From contig CAZODI010000013.1 in assembly GCA_964578535.1 (NCBI GenBank), positions 22,772 to 86,771 on the forward strand: a stretch of DNA of 64,000 nt, given 5' to 3'. Under the pieces are notes generated by a model. The model was not told where the DNA came from. It searched no databases and saw nothing but the letters and a program-made list of their open reading frames with translations. The number at the start of each line of letters is the position of its first letter. The first letter of the stretch is position 1. Below are positions 26,746 to 35,485 of this stretch, in pieces. The position numbers and the translations under genes are program-made. The DNA comes from PHBD01 sp964578535. Its GTDB lineage: Bacteria; Desulfobacterota; Syntrophia; Syntrophales; PHBD01.

Positions 26746-27087
26746 TGGACACCACCTCGGGATATCTCAGAATGTTTGCGTCCGTCCCGTCATCGCGCCC
26801 GGGGAAGATCCTGAATCTGAAATGGGCGGGAATGCGGACCTTATTGAGAGAACATGCTTGACACCCAGCCACCTGTTGATGGGGGCTGAACCGTCGGTGC
26901 CGCTACCATGATTAGGGCGTTCTGTCAAGTCGATTTCACCCCTCCGGGGAACCCGGATGCACACCCCCCGAAGAAGAACAACCACTTGCAACATAAAGGT
27001 TTTTTTGTTACATCCCCGAGGCGCGGCGGCCGCCCGCGGAAGCACCCGGAGAGGCGCGAAACGACCATTGCCGCCACGGCGGAAATC
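26746..27087. promoter_or_regulatory. Divergent region between hdrA and hslO
   Basis: This 342-base stretch has no credible gene. It must contain the promoter of the minus-strand hdrA operon and that of hslO. A TTGACA is present on the minus strand at 26928-26923, but no matching -10 box follows it. A weak plus-strand promoter candidate is listed separately. Confidence 0.45.
26986..27014 (+). promoter_or_regulatory. Weak candidate promoter for hslO
   Basis: TTGCAA (26986-26991), a 17-base spacer with a run of T, then TACATC (27009-27014). The -35 matches well and the -10 poorly. It ends 73 bases before the hslO start. Confidence 0.3.
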
Positions 27088-27993
27088 ATGACAAAACCAT
27101 CTCCACGACAGGAATCTGCCGGGAGCCGTCTGGTCCGGGCCATCTCCGAAGACGGTGCAATTCTGGCCCTGGCCTGCGACACCACGGAACCGGCCGCCCG
27201 ATCCGCCGGCCGCCACGGAGCCTCCCCCGTCGCCGCCGCCGCCCTTGGACGTGCACTGACCGGCGGGGCGCTCCTGGCTTCCCTGCTCAAGGAAGGACAG
27301 AGCGTGGCCCTGAAGTTCGAGGCCGACGGCCCGCTGGGCAGGCTCGTGGTGGAGGCCGAACGGAACGGTCATGTCCGGGGGTACGTCCAGAATCCCGGCG
27401 CCGATGTGCCGGACCGGGAAGGAAAGCTGGACGTCTCCGGGGCACTGGGAACCAACGGTTTCCTTACGGTCCTGAAAGACCTCGGCCTGAAGGAGCCCTA
27501 CCAGGGGATCGTCAGCCTCCGCTCCGGCGAGATCGCCCAGGACATCGCCCACTACCTCCTCGAGTCGGAGCAGGTCCCCTCCGCCGTTGCCCTGGGTACC
27601 TACGTGGAGGCCGACGGCCGCGTATCGGCCGCCGGGGGATTCCTGGTCCAGTCGCTCCCCCCTCCGGATCCGGACGCGGTGGAGCGCATCGCCTCCCGCC
27701 TGGAGGCGATGCCCCCCGTAACCACCCTGCTCAGGCAGGGGAAGACGCCGGAAGACCTGCTCCGGGACATCTTCTCCGACATCCCGTACCGCATCCTGGA
27801 GACGCAGCGCCTGATGCTCCGGTGCTCCTGCAGCCGCAGCCGGATTGAGCGGGTCCTGGTCAGCCTGGGAGCTCTGGAGCTCCAAGAAATGCTGGAGGAA
27901 CGGGGAGAAGCCGAGGTGAGCTGCCAGTTCTGCCGGACCGTATACCGGTTCAACCGGGAGGAGCTGGCGGAGCTGATCGGGCGCGCCGCCTGA
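27088..27993 (+). CDS. hslO: Hsp33 redox-regulated chaperone
   Basis: This cytosolic holdase is activated when oxidation releases zinc from its C-terminal cysteines. The 301-residue length is normal. The N-terminal domain shows 'SPVAAAALGRALTGGALL', 'VRGYVQNPGADVP' and 'GIVSLRSGEIAQDIAHYL'. The zinc site is complete: C246-x-C248 and C279-x2-C282. ATG 27088 gives a protein that aligns in length with the family; an open frame extends further upstream but reads as low-complexity Arg/Pro sequence. It is divergent from the hdrA operon. Confidence 0.93.
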   Translation: MTKPSPRQESAGSRLVRAISEDGAILALACDTTEPAARSAGRHGASPVAAAALGRALTGGALLASLLKEGQSVALKFEADGPLGRLVVEAERNGHVRGYVQNPGADVPDREGKLDVSGALGTNGFLTVLKDLGLKEPYQGIVSLRSGEIAQDIAHYLLESEQVPSAVALGTYVEADGRVSAAGGFLVQSLPPPDPDAVERIASRLEAMPPVTTLLRQGKTPEDLLRDIFSDIPYRILETQRLMLRCSCSRSRIERVLVSLGALELQEMLEERGEAEVSCQFCRTVYRFNREELAELIGRAA

Positions 27994-28087
27994 CCGGCTG
28001 AGCCCCTGCTTTCGCCCCCGGACGAAACGGCCGGTCATGCCGCATGCACGACCGATCACACCCTCTCCTGAGAGAAAGGAGCCCGCC

Positions 28088-29314
28088 ATGAAAATCGACC
28101 GCATCGAACTCTTCCACGTCGCCGTTCCCCTTCCCAAGCCCTTCTGGCCGTCCTGGATCCCCGGCTATCCCCAGACGGTGAACCGCTTCACCCTGATCCG
28201 CCTCACCACCGACGGGGGGCTCCAGGGCCTGGCGGCGGGCATGGCCTTCGAGCGGGAGCGGGAGGGCCTGGGAGGACTCATCGGGCCGTACCTGATCGGC
28301 CTGGACCCGACGGACATCGACCTGGTCCGCCGGCGGCTCCGGGAGGTCGGCTACCTGGGCTGGCGGAACTACTGGATCGAGGCGGCCTGCTGGGACATCC
28401 GGGGCAAGGCGGAGGGAAAGCCCGTCTGGGCGCTCCTGGGCGGCATGGATGACCGGCCCGTCCCCGTCTACGCCTCCACCGGCGAGGTCCATCCCCCGGC
28501 GCAGCGGGCCGAGGAGGTGATCCGCCTCCGGGAGATGGGCTTCCGGACGGTGAAGCTCCGGGTTCACGGCGCCACGATCCGGGAGGACATCGCCCAGGTG
28601 GAGGCGGTCCGCCGGGCCGTCGGCGACACGATGGAGATCGGCGTCGACGCCAACCAGGGCTGGCCCGTCACGATCATCGAAAAGCCGCCGGTCTGGGACC
28701 TCGAGCGGGCGACCGAATTCGCCCGGGCCGGCAAGGACCTGAATGTCTCCTGGCTCGAGGAGCCCCTGGACATGTATGCCTGGGACGAATTGGCGGAGCT
28801 CCGCCGCCGCTCCGACGTTCCGATCGCCGGGGCGGAGCTCAACGCCGGCTGGCAGGAGTACAAAATCATGCTGGAAAAGGGAAGCTTCGACATCTACCAG
28901 CCCGACGCCACCATGGGCGGCGGCATCGGCGACTCGAAGAAGGTCCTGGACGCCTGCACGGCCCAGGGACTCGACTTCAGCCCCCACACCTGGACGAACG
29001 GCCTCGGCTTCCTCATAAATCTGCATCTTTATGCCGCGAGTCCCCGGAAGCACCCCCTCGAATACCCTTACGAGCCGCCCGCCTGGATCCCCGAGTACCG
29101 GGACGGGATCCTGGCGGAGCCGATCCGGGTCTCTCCCGAAGGCACCGTGGAGCTCCCGAAGGGACCCGGCCTCGGCATCGTCCTGGACGAGGACAGGCTC
29201 GCCCGCTACGGGGAGAAGTTCTTCGAGATCACCCCCGGCGGAATCGCCGCGAAGGCCATCCGCGAAAAAGGGCTCTTCACGGCCATCAAGCTGGCCATGA
29301 AGAAGGGGAAATAG
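28088..29314 (+). CDS. Enolase-superfamily enzyme (mandelate racemase/muconate lactonizing enzyme type)
   Basis: Members of this superfamily abstract a proton alpha to a carboxylate. The 408-residue protein has the N-terminal capping domain and a TIM barrel with the expected residues: a K-x-R on strand 2 ('TVKLRVHG'), metal-ligand acids in 'IGVDANQGW', 'WLEEPLD' and 'AGAELNAGW', and a barrel-end histidine in 'DFSPHTW'. That places it nearer the acid-sugar dehydratase/racemase subgroups than muconate cycloisomerases. Substrate is unknown. AAAGGAG precedes ATG 28088. The alcohol dehydrogenase gene follows after 11 bases. Confidence 0.85.
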   Translation: MKIDRIELFHVAVPLPKPFWPSWIPGYPQTVNRFTLIRLTTDGGLQGLAAGMAFEREREGLGGLIGPYLIGLDPTDIDLVRRRLREVGYLGWRNYWIEAACWDIRGKAEGKPVWALLGGMDDRPVPVYASTGEVHPPAQRAEEVIRLREMGFRTVKLRVHGATIREDIAQVEAVRRAVGDTMEIGVDANQGWPVTIIEKPPVWDLERATEFARAGKDLNVSWLEEPLDMYAWDELAELRRRSDVPIAGAELNAGWQEYKIMLEKGSFDIYQPDATMGGGIGDSKKVLDACTAQGLDFSPHTWTNGLGFLINLHLYAASPRKHPLEYPYEPPAWIPEYRDGILAEPIRVSPEGTVELPKGPGLGIVLDEDRLARYGEKFFEITPGGIAAKAIREKGLFTAIKLAMKKGK

Positions 29315-29325
29315 GGACTTACGCC

Positions 29326-30357
29326 ATGAAGGCGATGATCCTGAAGGGCATATCCAGTCTCCGGGAGAACCCCGCGCCCCTGGAGACTGCCGACGTTCCG
29401 GCCCCGGAGCCGGGCGACGGGGAGGTCCTTCTCCGGGTCTCCGCCTGCGGGGTCTGCCACACGGAACTGGACGAGATCGAAGGCCGGACGCCGCCGCCCC
29501 GGTTCCCCGTCATCCCGGGCCACCAGGTGGTCGGCCGGGTCGTCGGTCACGGACGCGGGGCGGAGCGGATTCCGGTCGGAGAACGGGTCGGTGTCGGCTG
29601 GATCTACCGGGCCTGCGGCCGCTGCCCGTTCTGCCTGGAGGGAAACGAAAATCTATGCCCGGGCTTCGAGGCGACGGGACGGGACACGGATGGAGGGTAC
29701 GCGGAATACATGACCGTTCCGGAGGCCTTCGTCCATCCCCTGCCGCCGGCCTTCACCGACGTCGAGGCGGCTCCGCTCCTGTGCGCCGGGGCCATCGGCT
29801 GGCGGTCCCTCCGGCTGACGGGCCTGCGGAACGGACAACGCCTCGGCCTGACGGGATTCGGCGCATCGGCCCACCTGGTGCTGCGGCTGGTGCAGCACCT
29901 TTTCCCCGACACGCCCGTCTTCGTCTTCGCCCGGAGCGATCGGGAGCGGGCCTTTGCCCGGGAACTGGGTGCCGTCTGGACGGGGAACACGGCCGATACC
30001 GCCCCGGAGCGGCTGGATGCGGTGATCGACACGACCCCGGCCTGGAAGCCTGTCGTGGAGGCCCTGAGAAACCTGGCCCCGGGAGGCCGCCTGGTGATCA
30101 ACGCGATCCGCAAGGAGGAGGGCGACAAAACGGCTCTCCTCGCTCTCCAATATCCCGAGCATCTCTGGATGGAGAAGGAGATCAAAAGCGTGGCCAACGT
30201 GGCCCGGCGGGACATCTCGGAATTTCTGGCCATGGCGGCGGAGATTCCCATCCGGCCGGAGGTGCAGGCGTATCCCCTGGCGGAGGCGAACCGCGCTCTG
30301 ATGGAATTGAAAGAAGGAAAGATCCGGGGGGCGAAGGTGCTCGTGATGGGGAATTGA
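29326..30357 (+). CDS. Zinc-dependent alcohol dehydrogenase family protein
   Basis: This is a medium-chain NAD(P)-dependent dehydrogenase of 343 residues, cytosolic. Catalytic-zinc residues appear in 'ACGVCHTELD' and 'PGHQVVGRV', and the structural zinc lobe in 'CGRCPFCLEGNENLC'. The cofactor domain contains 'GLTGFGASAHLVLRLV', where the usual GxGxxG is kept as GFGASA. It resembles AdhP-like enzymes. It is probably co-transcribed with the enolase-superfamily gene, which suggests one small catabolic pathway. Confidence 0.9.
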   Translation: MKAMILKGISSLRENPAPLETADVPAPEPGDGEVLLRVSACGVCHTELDEIEGRTPPPRFPVIPGHQVVGRVVGHGRGAERIPVGERVGVGWIYRACGRCPFCLEGNENLCPGFEATGRDTDGGYAEYMTVPEAFVHPLPPAFTDVEAAPLLCAGAIGWRSLRLTGLRNGQRLGLTGFGASAHLVLRLVQHLFPDTPVFVFARSDRERAFARELGAVWTGNTADTAPERLDAVIDTTPAWKPVVEALRNLAPGGRLVINAIRKEEGDKTALLALQYPEHLWMEKEIKSVANVARRDISEFLAMAAEIPIRPEVQAYPLAEANRALMELKEGKIRGAKVLVMGN

Positions 30358-30483
30358 TGAGGCGGGTCCGCGACACCGGCTGTGGATGGACCTGCGTACG
30401 GAGCTTCCGGTCCATGGCCGGGGAGTTTCTCCCATCAAAGAAAACAGAGACCCGCCGGGTCGTTCCGGATCCGCTTGCGTCTG

Positions 30484-30660
30484 CTATTGGTCTCCGCTTT
30501 CCTTCTTCTTGCGGTGTTCCCGGACGGCGATGAAGACATAAACGCCCACGGCCGCCCCCAGCGAGATGATCAGGTTCACCAGCCCGCTCTCGATCCCGAG
30601 GACCCGCTCACAGAGGAGCCAGACCACCAGGTAGGTGACGGCCGTCAAGATTTCCTGCAT
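30484..30660 (-). CDS. Small membrane protein, 58 residues, function unknown
   Basis: This short open frame encodes MQEILTAVTYLVVWLLCERV, then a second hydrophobic stretch 'LVNLIISLGAAVGVYVFIAV', and a basic, charged tail ending REHRKKKESGDQ. That is a two-helix membrane topology with a positive-inside tail. GGGAGG lies 11 bases and GGAAGG 8 bases before the ATG. It lies alone between the plus-strand alcohol dehydrogenase and the minus-strand radical-SAM genes. I recognise no family. Confidence 0.5.
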   Translation of the reverse strand: MQEILTAVTYLVVWLLCERVLGIESGLVNLIISLGAAVGVYVFIAVREHRKKKESGDQ

Positions 30661-30895
30661 TTCGGAACCTTCCCTCCCAGCGTGGATTCCTGCGGCCCCC
30701 GCCGATGATCCCTCTACGCGAAGGCCGGGTGTTTCCGGACGATCAGTATGGCCGTATACCTATCCGTCTTCCAAAACACAACGAAAAACTCCCCCCGCCT
30801 GGACTACGATCAGGCATCGTCCCGTAAATTCGAGCCGTTCCGCCGCCCCGGAAGGCAAGGCATTCTTCCATTTCCATCCCCCAAATGCATTTGAC

Positions 30896-32416
30896 CTATG
30901 CCGGGGGTCGGACGGCCCAGGCAAGCCGCGCCCGTCCGAGGGCCCGGCCGAAGCAGGCAACCGCATTCGGCAGGGGTGCCGCGGGATCCCGGTGAAAGAG
31001 ATAGATCCTCTCCACCCCCAGACGGGCGGCGTTTTCGGCCAACCCCCGGTGTGCCTCCGCCGGGGCGTCCGCAGGCAGGAACAGATGGATGGGGATGCCC
31101 AGCCCCTGCACGGCCCGGATCCGCCCCAGGGCGTCTCTAAGGCCGCCCGGCATCCCCGCCTCGTCAAGCGGCATCATCACCCGGATGGCACGGATGGGAA
31201 AGGAGCGCAGCCGTTCCCGGAAGGCCGGATCCTCCGGCAGCCAGCATCCCGTCGTCCAGAGGGTGATACCCGTGCCACGGGGAACCCGGCCGAGGATGCC
31301 GATCAGATCGGCCCGGAGGAGCGCATCCCCGCCATAGAACTCGATGCTCCGGTAGTTCGGGTCCACGGCCTCAAGGTCGCGGATCACCGCCTCGACAGGC
31401 CTGCGCGGCGGCCTTCCTGCGGCATTGCAGCCGGAGCAGTCCGGCGGGCAGGGGGCGCCGAGATCCACCTGGTTTTCCGAAGCGATGGGATAGAAAGGAC
31501 GTCCCGGGCCCATCGGCCGGATGTGCTCCTCGATGTAGTCGGGGTTCCGCATCGGGCAGGTATCTCCGCCCAGCCGGACCAGCGGATGGGATTGCATCCG
31601 CTCGAACACTTCCACCACGGACTCACGCGTCGCGTCGCCGAAGACGAGGGGCAGATACGGGCAGGGTGCGATCCAGCCGTTGCTCATGACGTGGCAGAAG
31701 ATGTTCTTCGCCGTGCACTTGTTCGTCTCCCCCACCGGCGTTCCGGGTGTGTGGACATAAATGTGGGGGACATATTCGGGGTCGATGCAGGCAAACAGGT
31801 CCCGCTCCCGGCGAGCCGCAAAGGGGGTTCCGTCGGGACGGGCCGACCGTCCGGAAAAGCGGGGCAGGAGGAGCCTCACCTTCCCGGCACCCTTCTCAAG
31901 GACAAAAGCCATGAACCGGTTCATGTCGCCGCCGGTGAAAAAGTCGGCCGTCTGCGGCACGATGGAGACGTGCACGGCCATGGAGGTCGCCGCCCCCAGC
32001 TCCAGCGCCCGGACTGCCCGCTCGAAGCTCCCCGCCCTTCCCCGCCGCCGGTCGTGCTCCTCCGGCCGGTAGTCATCCAGGCTGAGGTAGATCTGATCCA
32101 GTCCCGATGCCTCCAGTCCGCGGACGAAGGCCCCATCCAGGAGCCAGCCGTTCGTCTCCAGGGACATGATGAATCCGGAAGCCTTCCCGCGTCGGATGAC
32201 CTCGAACAGGTCCTTCCGGAGCGTCGGCTCGCCGCCGAAGAGGTCCACCACCAGGCAGCCGGCCAGCCGAAGGTCCCGGAAGATGTCGTCGATCTGCTCC
32301 AGGGTCAGCTCGCCGGGCATGACATTCCGGAGCTCCGCCACCCCGCAGTGCCCGCAATTGAGCTGGCACCGGTTGGTGAGGGTGAGCTGGACGACTTTGA
32401 TGAGCGGCAGGGCCAT
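30896..32416 (-). CDS. Radical SAM protein with an internal duplication
   Basis: The 506-residue protein has a standard radical-SAM core with C17-x3-C21-x2-C24, GGEP at 61-64 and 'SLETNGWLL' at 85-93. SPASM-like cysteines C234, C241 and C252 follow ('NGWIAPCPY'). A second C-x3-C-x2-C is at C323-C327-C330, followed by 'FYGGDALLRADL' (360-371) and 'TLWTTGCWLPEDP', which repeat the order and spacing of the first half. The second half (about 320-506) thus looks like a degenerate second radical-SAM barrel. It is the last gene of three; one base separates its ATG from the stop of the upstream gene. Function unknown. Confidence 0.85.
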   Translation of the reverse strand: MALPLIKVVQLTLTNRCQLNCGHCGVAELRNVMPGELTLEQIDDIFRDLRLAGCLVVDLFGGEPTLRKDLFEVIRRGKASGFIMSLETNGWLLDGAFVRGLEASGLDQIYLSLDDYRPEEHDRRRGRAGSFERAVRALELGAATSMAVHVSIVPQTADFFTGGDMNRFMAFVLEKGAGKVRLLLPRFSGRSARPDGTPFAARRERDLFACIDPEYVPHIYVHTPGTPVGETNKCTAKNIFCHVMSNGWIAPCPYLPLVFGDATRESVVEVFERMQSHPLVRLGGDTCPMRNPDYIEEHIRPMGPGRPFYPIASENQVDLGAPCPPDCSGCNAAGRPPRRPVEAVIRDLEAVDPNYRSIEFYGGDALLRADLIGILGRVPRGTGITLWTTGCWLPEDPAFRERLRSFPIRAIRVMMPLDEAGMPGGLRDALGRIRAVQGLGIPIHLFLPADAPAEAHRGLAENAARLGVERIYLFHRDPAAPLPNAVACFGRALGRARLAWAVRPPA

Positions 32417-32417
32417 G

Positions 32418-33584
32418 TCAGGTACCCCGATCCCGGCTGAGATTGTAGGGGAGTTCGCAGTCGAAATCCCGGATCACCACCCCCCGTCCCCGGGCGTTCA
32501 CGAAGTCCGCTGCGGCATCCAGCCGCCACAGCGCCTCCTCCGGCAGGATCTTCGGCAAGAGCCGGGCCGCCGGGGTCCCCCGGTTGTCCGAATAGTGGAG
32601 AAAGTATGTGTCGCTGAAGGCGTCCGCCAGGGCGAGGGACGCCCGGAAGTCCTCCCGGGTCTCCGTGGGAAAGTTGACGAGCACGTGCGTGCAGAGGAGG
32701 GACCCGGGGGCGATTTCCCGGAGCCGCCGCACGCACTCCACGACCCGGTCGATCGGGTAGCGCCGGTTCATCAGGTCCAGGATGCGCTGCGAGCCCGACT
32801 GGAGCGGGATGTTGGCGTAGCGGATCCGCCCGGTGGCGAAGAGGGGCGCCAGTTCGTCGATGCGCTCGTCCACAAAGGCCGGGAACACGTAGCTCAGCTT
32901 GAGCGTCAGGCCGCCGTCCAACCCGAGGAGCCGGGCCACAAGCTCGACCAGATCGCTCCCGATGTCCCGGCCGTAGCTGGCGCAGTCGTCCGCCAAGAGG
33001 GCGAAATCAAGCACGCCGCGGTCGAGCCCGCTGCGGGCCCGGGAGAGGACCGCCTCCACAGGCACACTCGCCAGGCCCCCCTTCGCGCGGCGGATGTTGC
33101 AGTAGGAACAGGCGTTCACGCATCCCTGGCCGATGAAGAGGAAGGCGTCCTGCGGCCCGAGATGCTGGCCCGGCAGGAAGAACTCCGGCGGCAGGCGGCT
33201 CGCCGCGGCCGCCCGGACGGGGATCCGGTGGGGGAATTGCGCATCGAGAAGGTCCAGGTCCTTCGGCCCGATGCACAGCACTCCTTTCGGATCGAACGGG
33301 GCGTCCGGCAGGCCGGCCAGGCAGCCCAGGAGAACCACGGTTTTTCCTTTCCCCTGAGCCCTGGCCGTCTCCAGCGCCGCCAGGGATGAGCCGATCTTCC
33401 CCTCCGTGACACAGCAGGAGTTCACCAGGAGGATCCCGGCGTCCCGGACGTCCCGCACCAGGGGGTGGCCGTTCAGCAGGAAGAAGCGGACCGCCTGGGT
33501 GAAGAGGTACGCGCCGGGGGCGCAGCGCCGGCTCGGATTGAAGACGAAGATGCCGGGCTTCGGGGCTGCGGCGGGCTCAGGCAT
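32418..33584 (-). CDS. TRAM-less MiaB/RimO-like radical SAM methylthiotransferase homologue (second copy)
   Basis: The 388-residue protein has a UPF0004-type N-terminal domain with candidate cluster cysteines C21, C57/C58 ('NSCCVTEG') and C88 ('LGCLAG'), then the radical-SAM motif C155-x3-C159-x2-C162 ('GQGCVNACSYCNI') and 'NFPTETREDF'. MiaB and RimO act on tRNA or ribosomal protein S12 and end in a TRAM domain; this protein stops before one. It is a diverged paralogue of the gene upstream, with which it overlaps by eight bases. The substrate is unlikely to be tRNA-A37 or S12 and is unknown. Confidence 0.83.
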   Translation of the reverse strand: MPEPAAAPKPGIFVFNPSRRCAPGAYLFTQAVRFFLLNGHPLVRDVRDAGILLVNSCCVTEGKIGSSLAALETARAQGKGKTVVLLGCLAGLPDAPFDPKGVLCIGPKDLDLLDAQFPHRIPVRAAAASRLPPEFFLPGQHLGPQDAFLFIGQGCVNACSYCNIRRAKGGLASVPVEAVLSRARSGLDRGVLDFALLADDCASYGRDIGSDLVELVARLLGLDGGLTLKLSYVFPAFVDERIDELAPLFATGRIRYANIPLQSGSQRILDLMNRRYPIDRVVECVRRLREIAPGSLLCTHVLVNFPTETREDFRASLALADAFSDTYFLHYSDNRGTPAARLLPKILPEEALWRLDAAADFVNARGRGVVIRDFDCELPYNLSRDRGT

Positions 33585-34686
33585 AGGGCACCACGAACGA
33601 GGCGAGCTTTCCCTCCGACACCAGCCGTTCCAGGTAATCCGCCTTCGCCTGCCGGTCCCGGTCGTCGTACCGGGAGGCCAGGGCCGCCGCCCGGGTCAGG
33701 CGGTTTCCGCCATAGCCGATGAAAACGGAGTGGTCGAAGAGGCCGGAGAAGGAGACGCTCTCCGCCAATTCCTCCCAGGTCTCCGTGGGAAACGCAAAGA
33801 TGAAGTGGGAATAGACGAAGACGCCGGGATCGAGGGAGCGGAGCCGGAGAACCGCGTCCGCCAGGCGGCCCGGATCGTAGCGGCGATTCATCAGGGCCAG
33901 GATGCGCGGGGAGGCAGACTGGGCGGGCAGGCAGACGTAAGGGATGCGTCCGGCGGCGAAAAACGGCTCCAGCCGGTCGGCATAGTTCAGGAACAGGGCC
34001 GGGAACACCGTGTAGAGCTTGATCCGGAGGTCCGGGGCGATCCCGCAGATCTGCCCGAGCAGCCCTGGGAGGTCGTCGCCCCGGTCGAGGCCGTAGGAAC
34101 CGCAGTCGTCCGCGAGCAAGGTCACGGTCCGGACGCCCTCTTCATACAGTTCGCGGGCCTCCGCCTCGATCTCCTCCGCCGGCCGGCTCCGGACCCGCCC
34201 CTTGGCCAGCCGGATGCTGCAGTAGCTGCAGTCGTTGATGCATCCCTGAGCGATCAGGAGGTAGCGGTCGTCCGGCCCCATGCAGGGCTGGTAGGGCCGA
34301 TGCCCGTCCAGGCAAGAGACGTGGACGGTCTCGAAAGGAACGCGCGCCCCGATGAAAGCGTCCAACTCGACACTCGCATGGTAAGGGATGAACCGAATCC
34401 GGTCGGCTTCCCCGCCCAGCGCCGCCTTCAGGTCATCGGGAAAGGCCGCCAGGCAGCCGAAAACGACAAAACGCGCCCGCGGATGGCGTTTCATCGCCCC
34501 GGCGATGGCCGCCTCGCACCGCCGCCTCATCCCGTCTGTCACGACGCAGGCCCCCACGAACACCAAGTCCGCTTCCCCGTCGCCACCAACCCCATGGCCG
34601 TTCAATTCGAAGTACCGCCGGGCCCGGGTAAGAAACAGGGCGTTGTTCTCGCACCCCGGGTGAAGATTGACGATCAGGACGTTCAT
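33577..34686 (-). CDS. TRAM-less MiaB/RimO-like radical SAM methylthiotransferase homologue (first copy)
   Basis: The 369-residue protein keeps the three N-terminal cysteines of methylthiotransferases (C12 in 'PGCENN', C47 in 'GACVVT', C78 in 'FGCLAA') and the radical-SAM triad C149, C153, C156 ('AQGCINDCSYCSI'). 'LLADDCGSYGLDRG' resembles the RimO 'DTTRYG' loop but carries an extra cysteine, also present in the neighbour. No TRAM domain follows. It is first in the three-gene unit. ATG 34686 has GGGATGG upstream; a start five codons earlier is also possible. Confidence 0.83.
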   Translation of the reverse strand: MNVLIVNLHPGCENNALFLTRARRYFELNGHGVGGDGEADLVFVGACVVTDGMRRRCEAAIAGAMKRHPRARFVVFGCLAAFPDDLKAALGGEADRIRFIPYHASVELDAFIGARVPFETVHVSCLDGHRPYQPCMGPDDRYLLIAQGCINDCSYCSIRLAKGRVRSRPAEEIEAEARELYEEGVRTVTLLADDCGSYGLDRGDDLPGLLGQICGIAPDLRIKLYTVFPALFLNYADRLEPFFAAGRIPYVCLPAQSASPRILALMNRRYDPGRLADAVLRLRSLDPGVFVYSHFIFAFPTETWEELAESVSFSGLFDHSVFIGYGGNRLTRAAALASRYDDRDRQAKADYLERLVSEGKLASFVVPYA

Positions 34687-34776
34687 GGCTGGCCATCCCA
34701 TCTGACTTGTTTCATGGGTGCCACTTTCATCAGATCATCAATCCGTTATCAACCATGAATTTCAATCAATACCTGC

Positions 34777-34796
34777 ATTTCAGCAAATGCTGAAAT
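34777..34796. repeat. 8-bp inverted repeat
   Basis: ATTTCAGC and GCTGAAAT flank the loop AAAT, in the 168-base gap between the DUF4276 gene and the radical-SAM unit. No T run follows, so it may be an operator or a weak transcript end rather than a clear terminator. Confidence 0.45.
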
Positions 34797-34854
34797 CGCT
34801 TTGGAAGACTGAACCGGGATTTTTCTTTCAGGAAACCTGGAGAATCATTTCCAT

Positions 34855-35478
34855 TCAAGACGATGCACCGGGAGATAGTTCATGAAGTGCATCCCTGAAA
34901 ATTTGAAAGCTTTTCGAAGTGTTTCGGAGGGGTTGCATGTTCTTTGAAATATTTCTTGCCACTTCCACCTTTGGCATTCCACCGGGATAATAGCCGGCTT
35001 TCATCAAAACGCGTTCCAATGCCTCCCATGTGCCACCGGCAATCGCGTCAGGTTCGCGATACGGGGCTCTATTACCGATATTGCCGGATACCCTCGGATA
35101 TGCCTCTTTCAGCGCTATTGGATCACCAAAGAACCACGCCTCCAACTCTTCAATCGCGATTCGGTTCAAAACCTCAAACTGTCCGCTCACCGCCGCGGCC
35201 GTTTTTGATGTGAAGCCGGCTTGACGAACCATCCTTTCCAGTTCAGCCTTCAATTTATAGCAATCGTCCGTGTCCCGATCGACCAGAACAACAATCCGAG
35301 AATCTTCCGGTAACCATGCCCGGTAGCCTTTCAGCCGATTCGGCAGACAGGCCAACAAATCATGTTTCCCATTGAAAGCATGTATATCAAAGGTCATCTT
35401 CCCTTGAAGAATCAGAGGAAGAATGTTCCTTAGTGCTTCTTCCGCCGAGTATTCCTCCACCAGGAATTCAACATGCAT
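34855..35478 (-). CDS. DUF4276 family TOPRIM-like protein (putative defence effector)
   Basis: The 207-residue protein has TOPRIM-like signatures: acidic residues Glu8/Glu9 in 'EFLVEEYSAEEAL' at the N-terminus and 'VLVDRDTDD' with Asp67 and Asp69, plus Lys38 in 'FNGKHDLL'. The family is often paired with an ABC-type AAA ATPase, as here, seven bases downstream of that gene. TOPRIM proteins in such pairs are usually nucleases. DNA here is richer in A and T than its neighbours. A role in phage defence is inferred from the pairing, not shown. Confidence 0.75.
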   Translation of the reverse strand: MHVEFLVEEYSAEEALRNILPLILQGKMTFDIHAFNGKHDLLACLPNRLKGYRAWLPEDSRIVVLVDRDTDDCYKLKAELERMVRQAGFTSKTAAAVSGQFEVLNRIAIEELEAWFFGDPIALKEAYPRVSGNIGNRAPYREPDAIAGGTWEALERVLMKAGYYPGGMPKVEVARNISKNMQPLRNTSKSFQIFRDALHELSPGASS

Positions 35479-35485
35479 GGATTCT

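Noticed and set aside
26923..26928. TTGACA on the minus strand upstream of hdrA
   Set aside because: The -10 position 17 bases on reads TAGCGG and neighbouring spacings are no better, so I did not call a promoter.
34687..34854. Possible precursor peptide gene for the radical-SAM cluster
   Set aside because: I read the gap for a short frame with a ribosome-binding site and found none; only an 8-bp inverted repeat is present.
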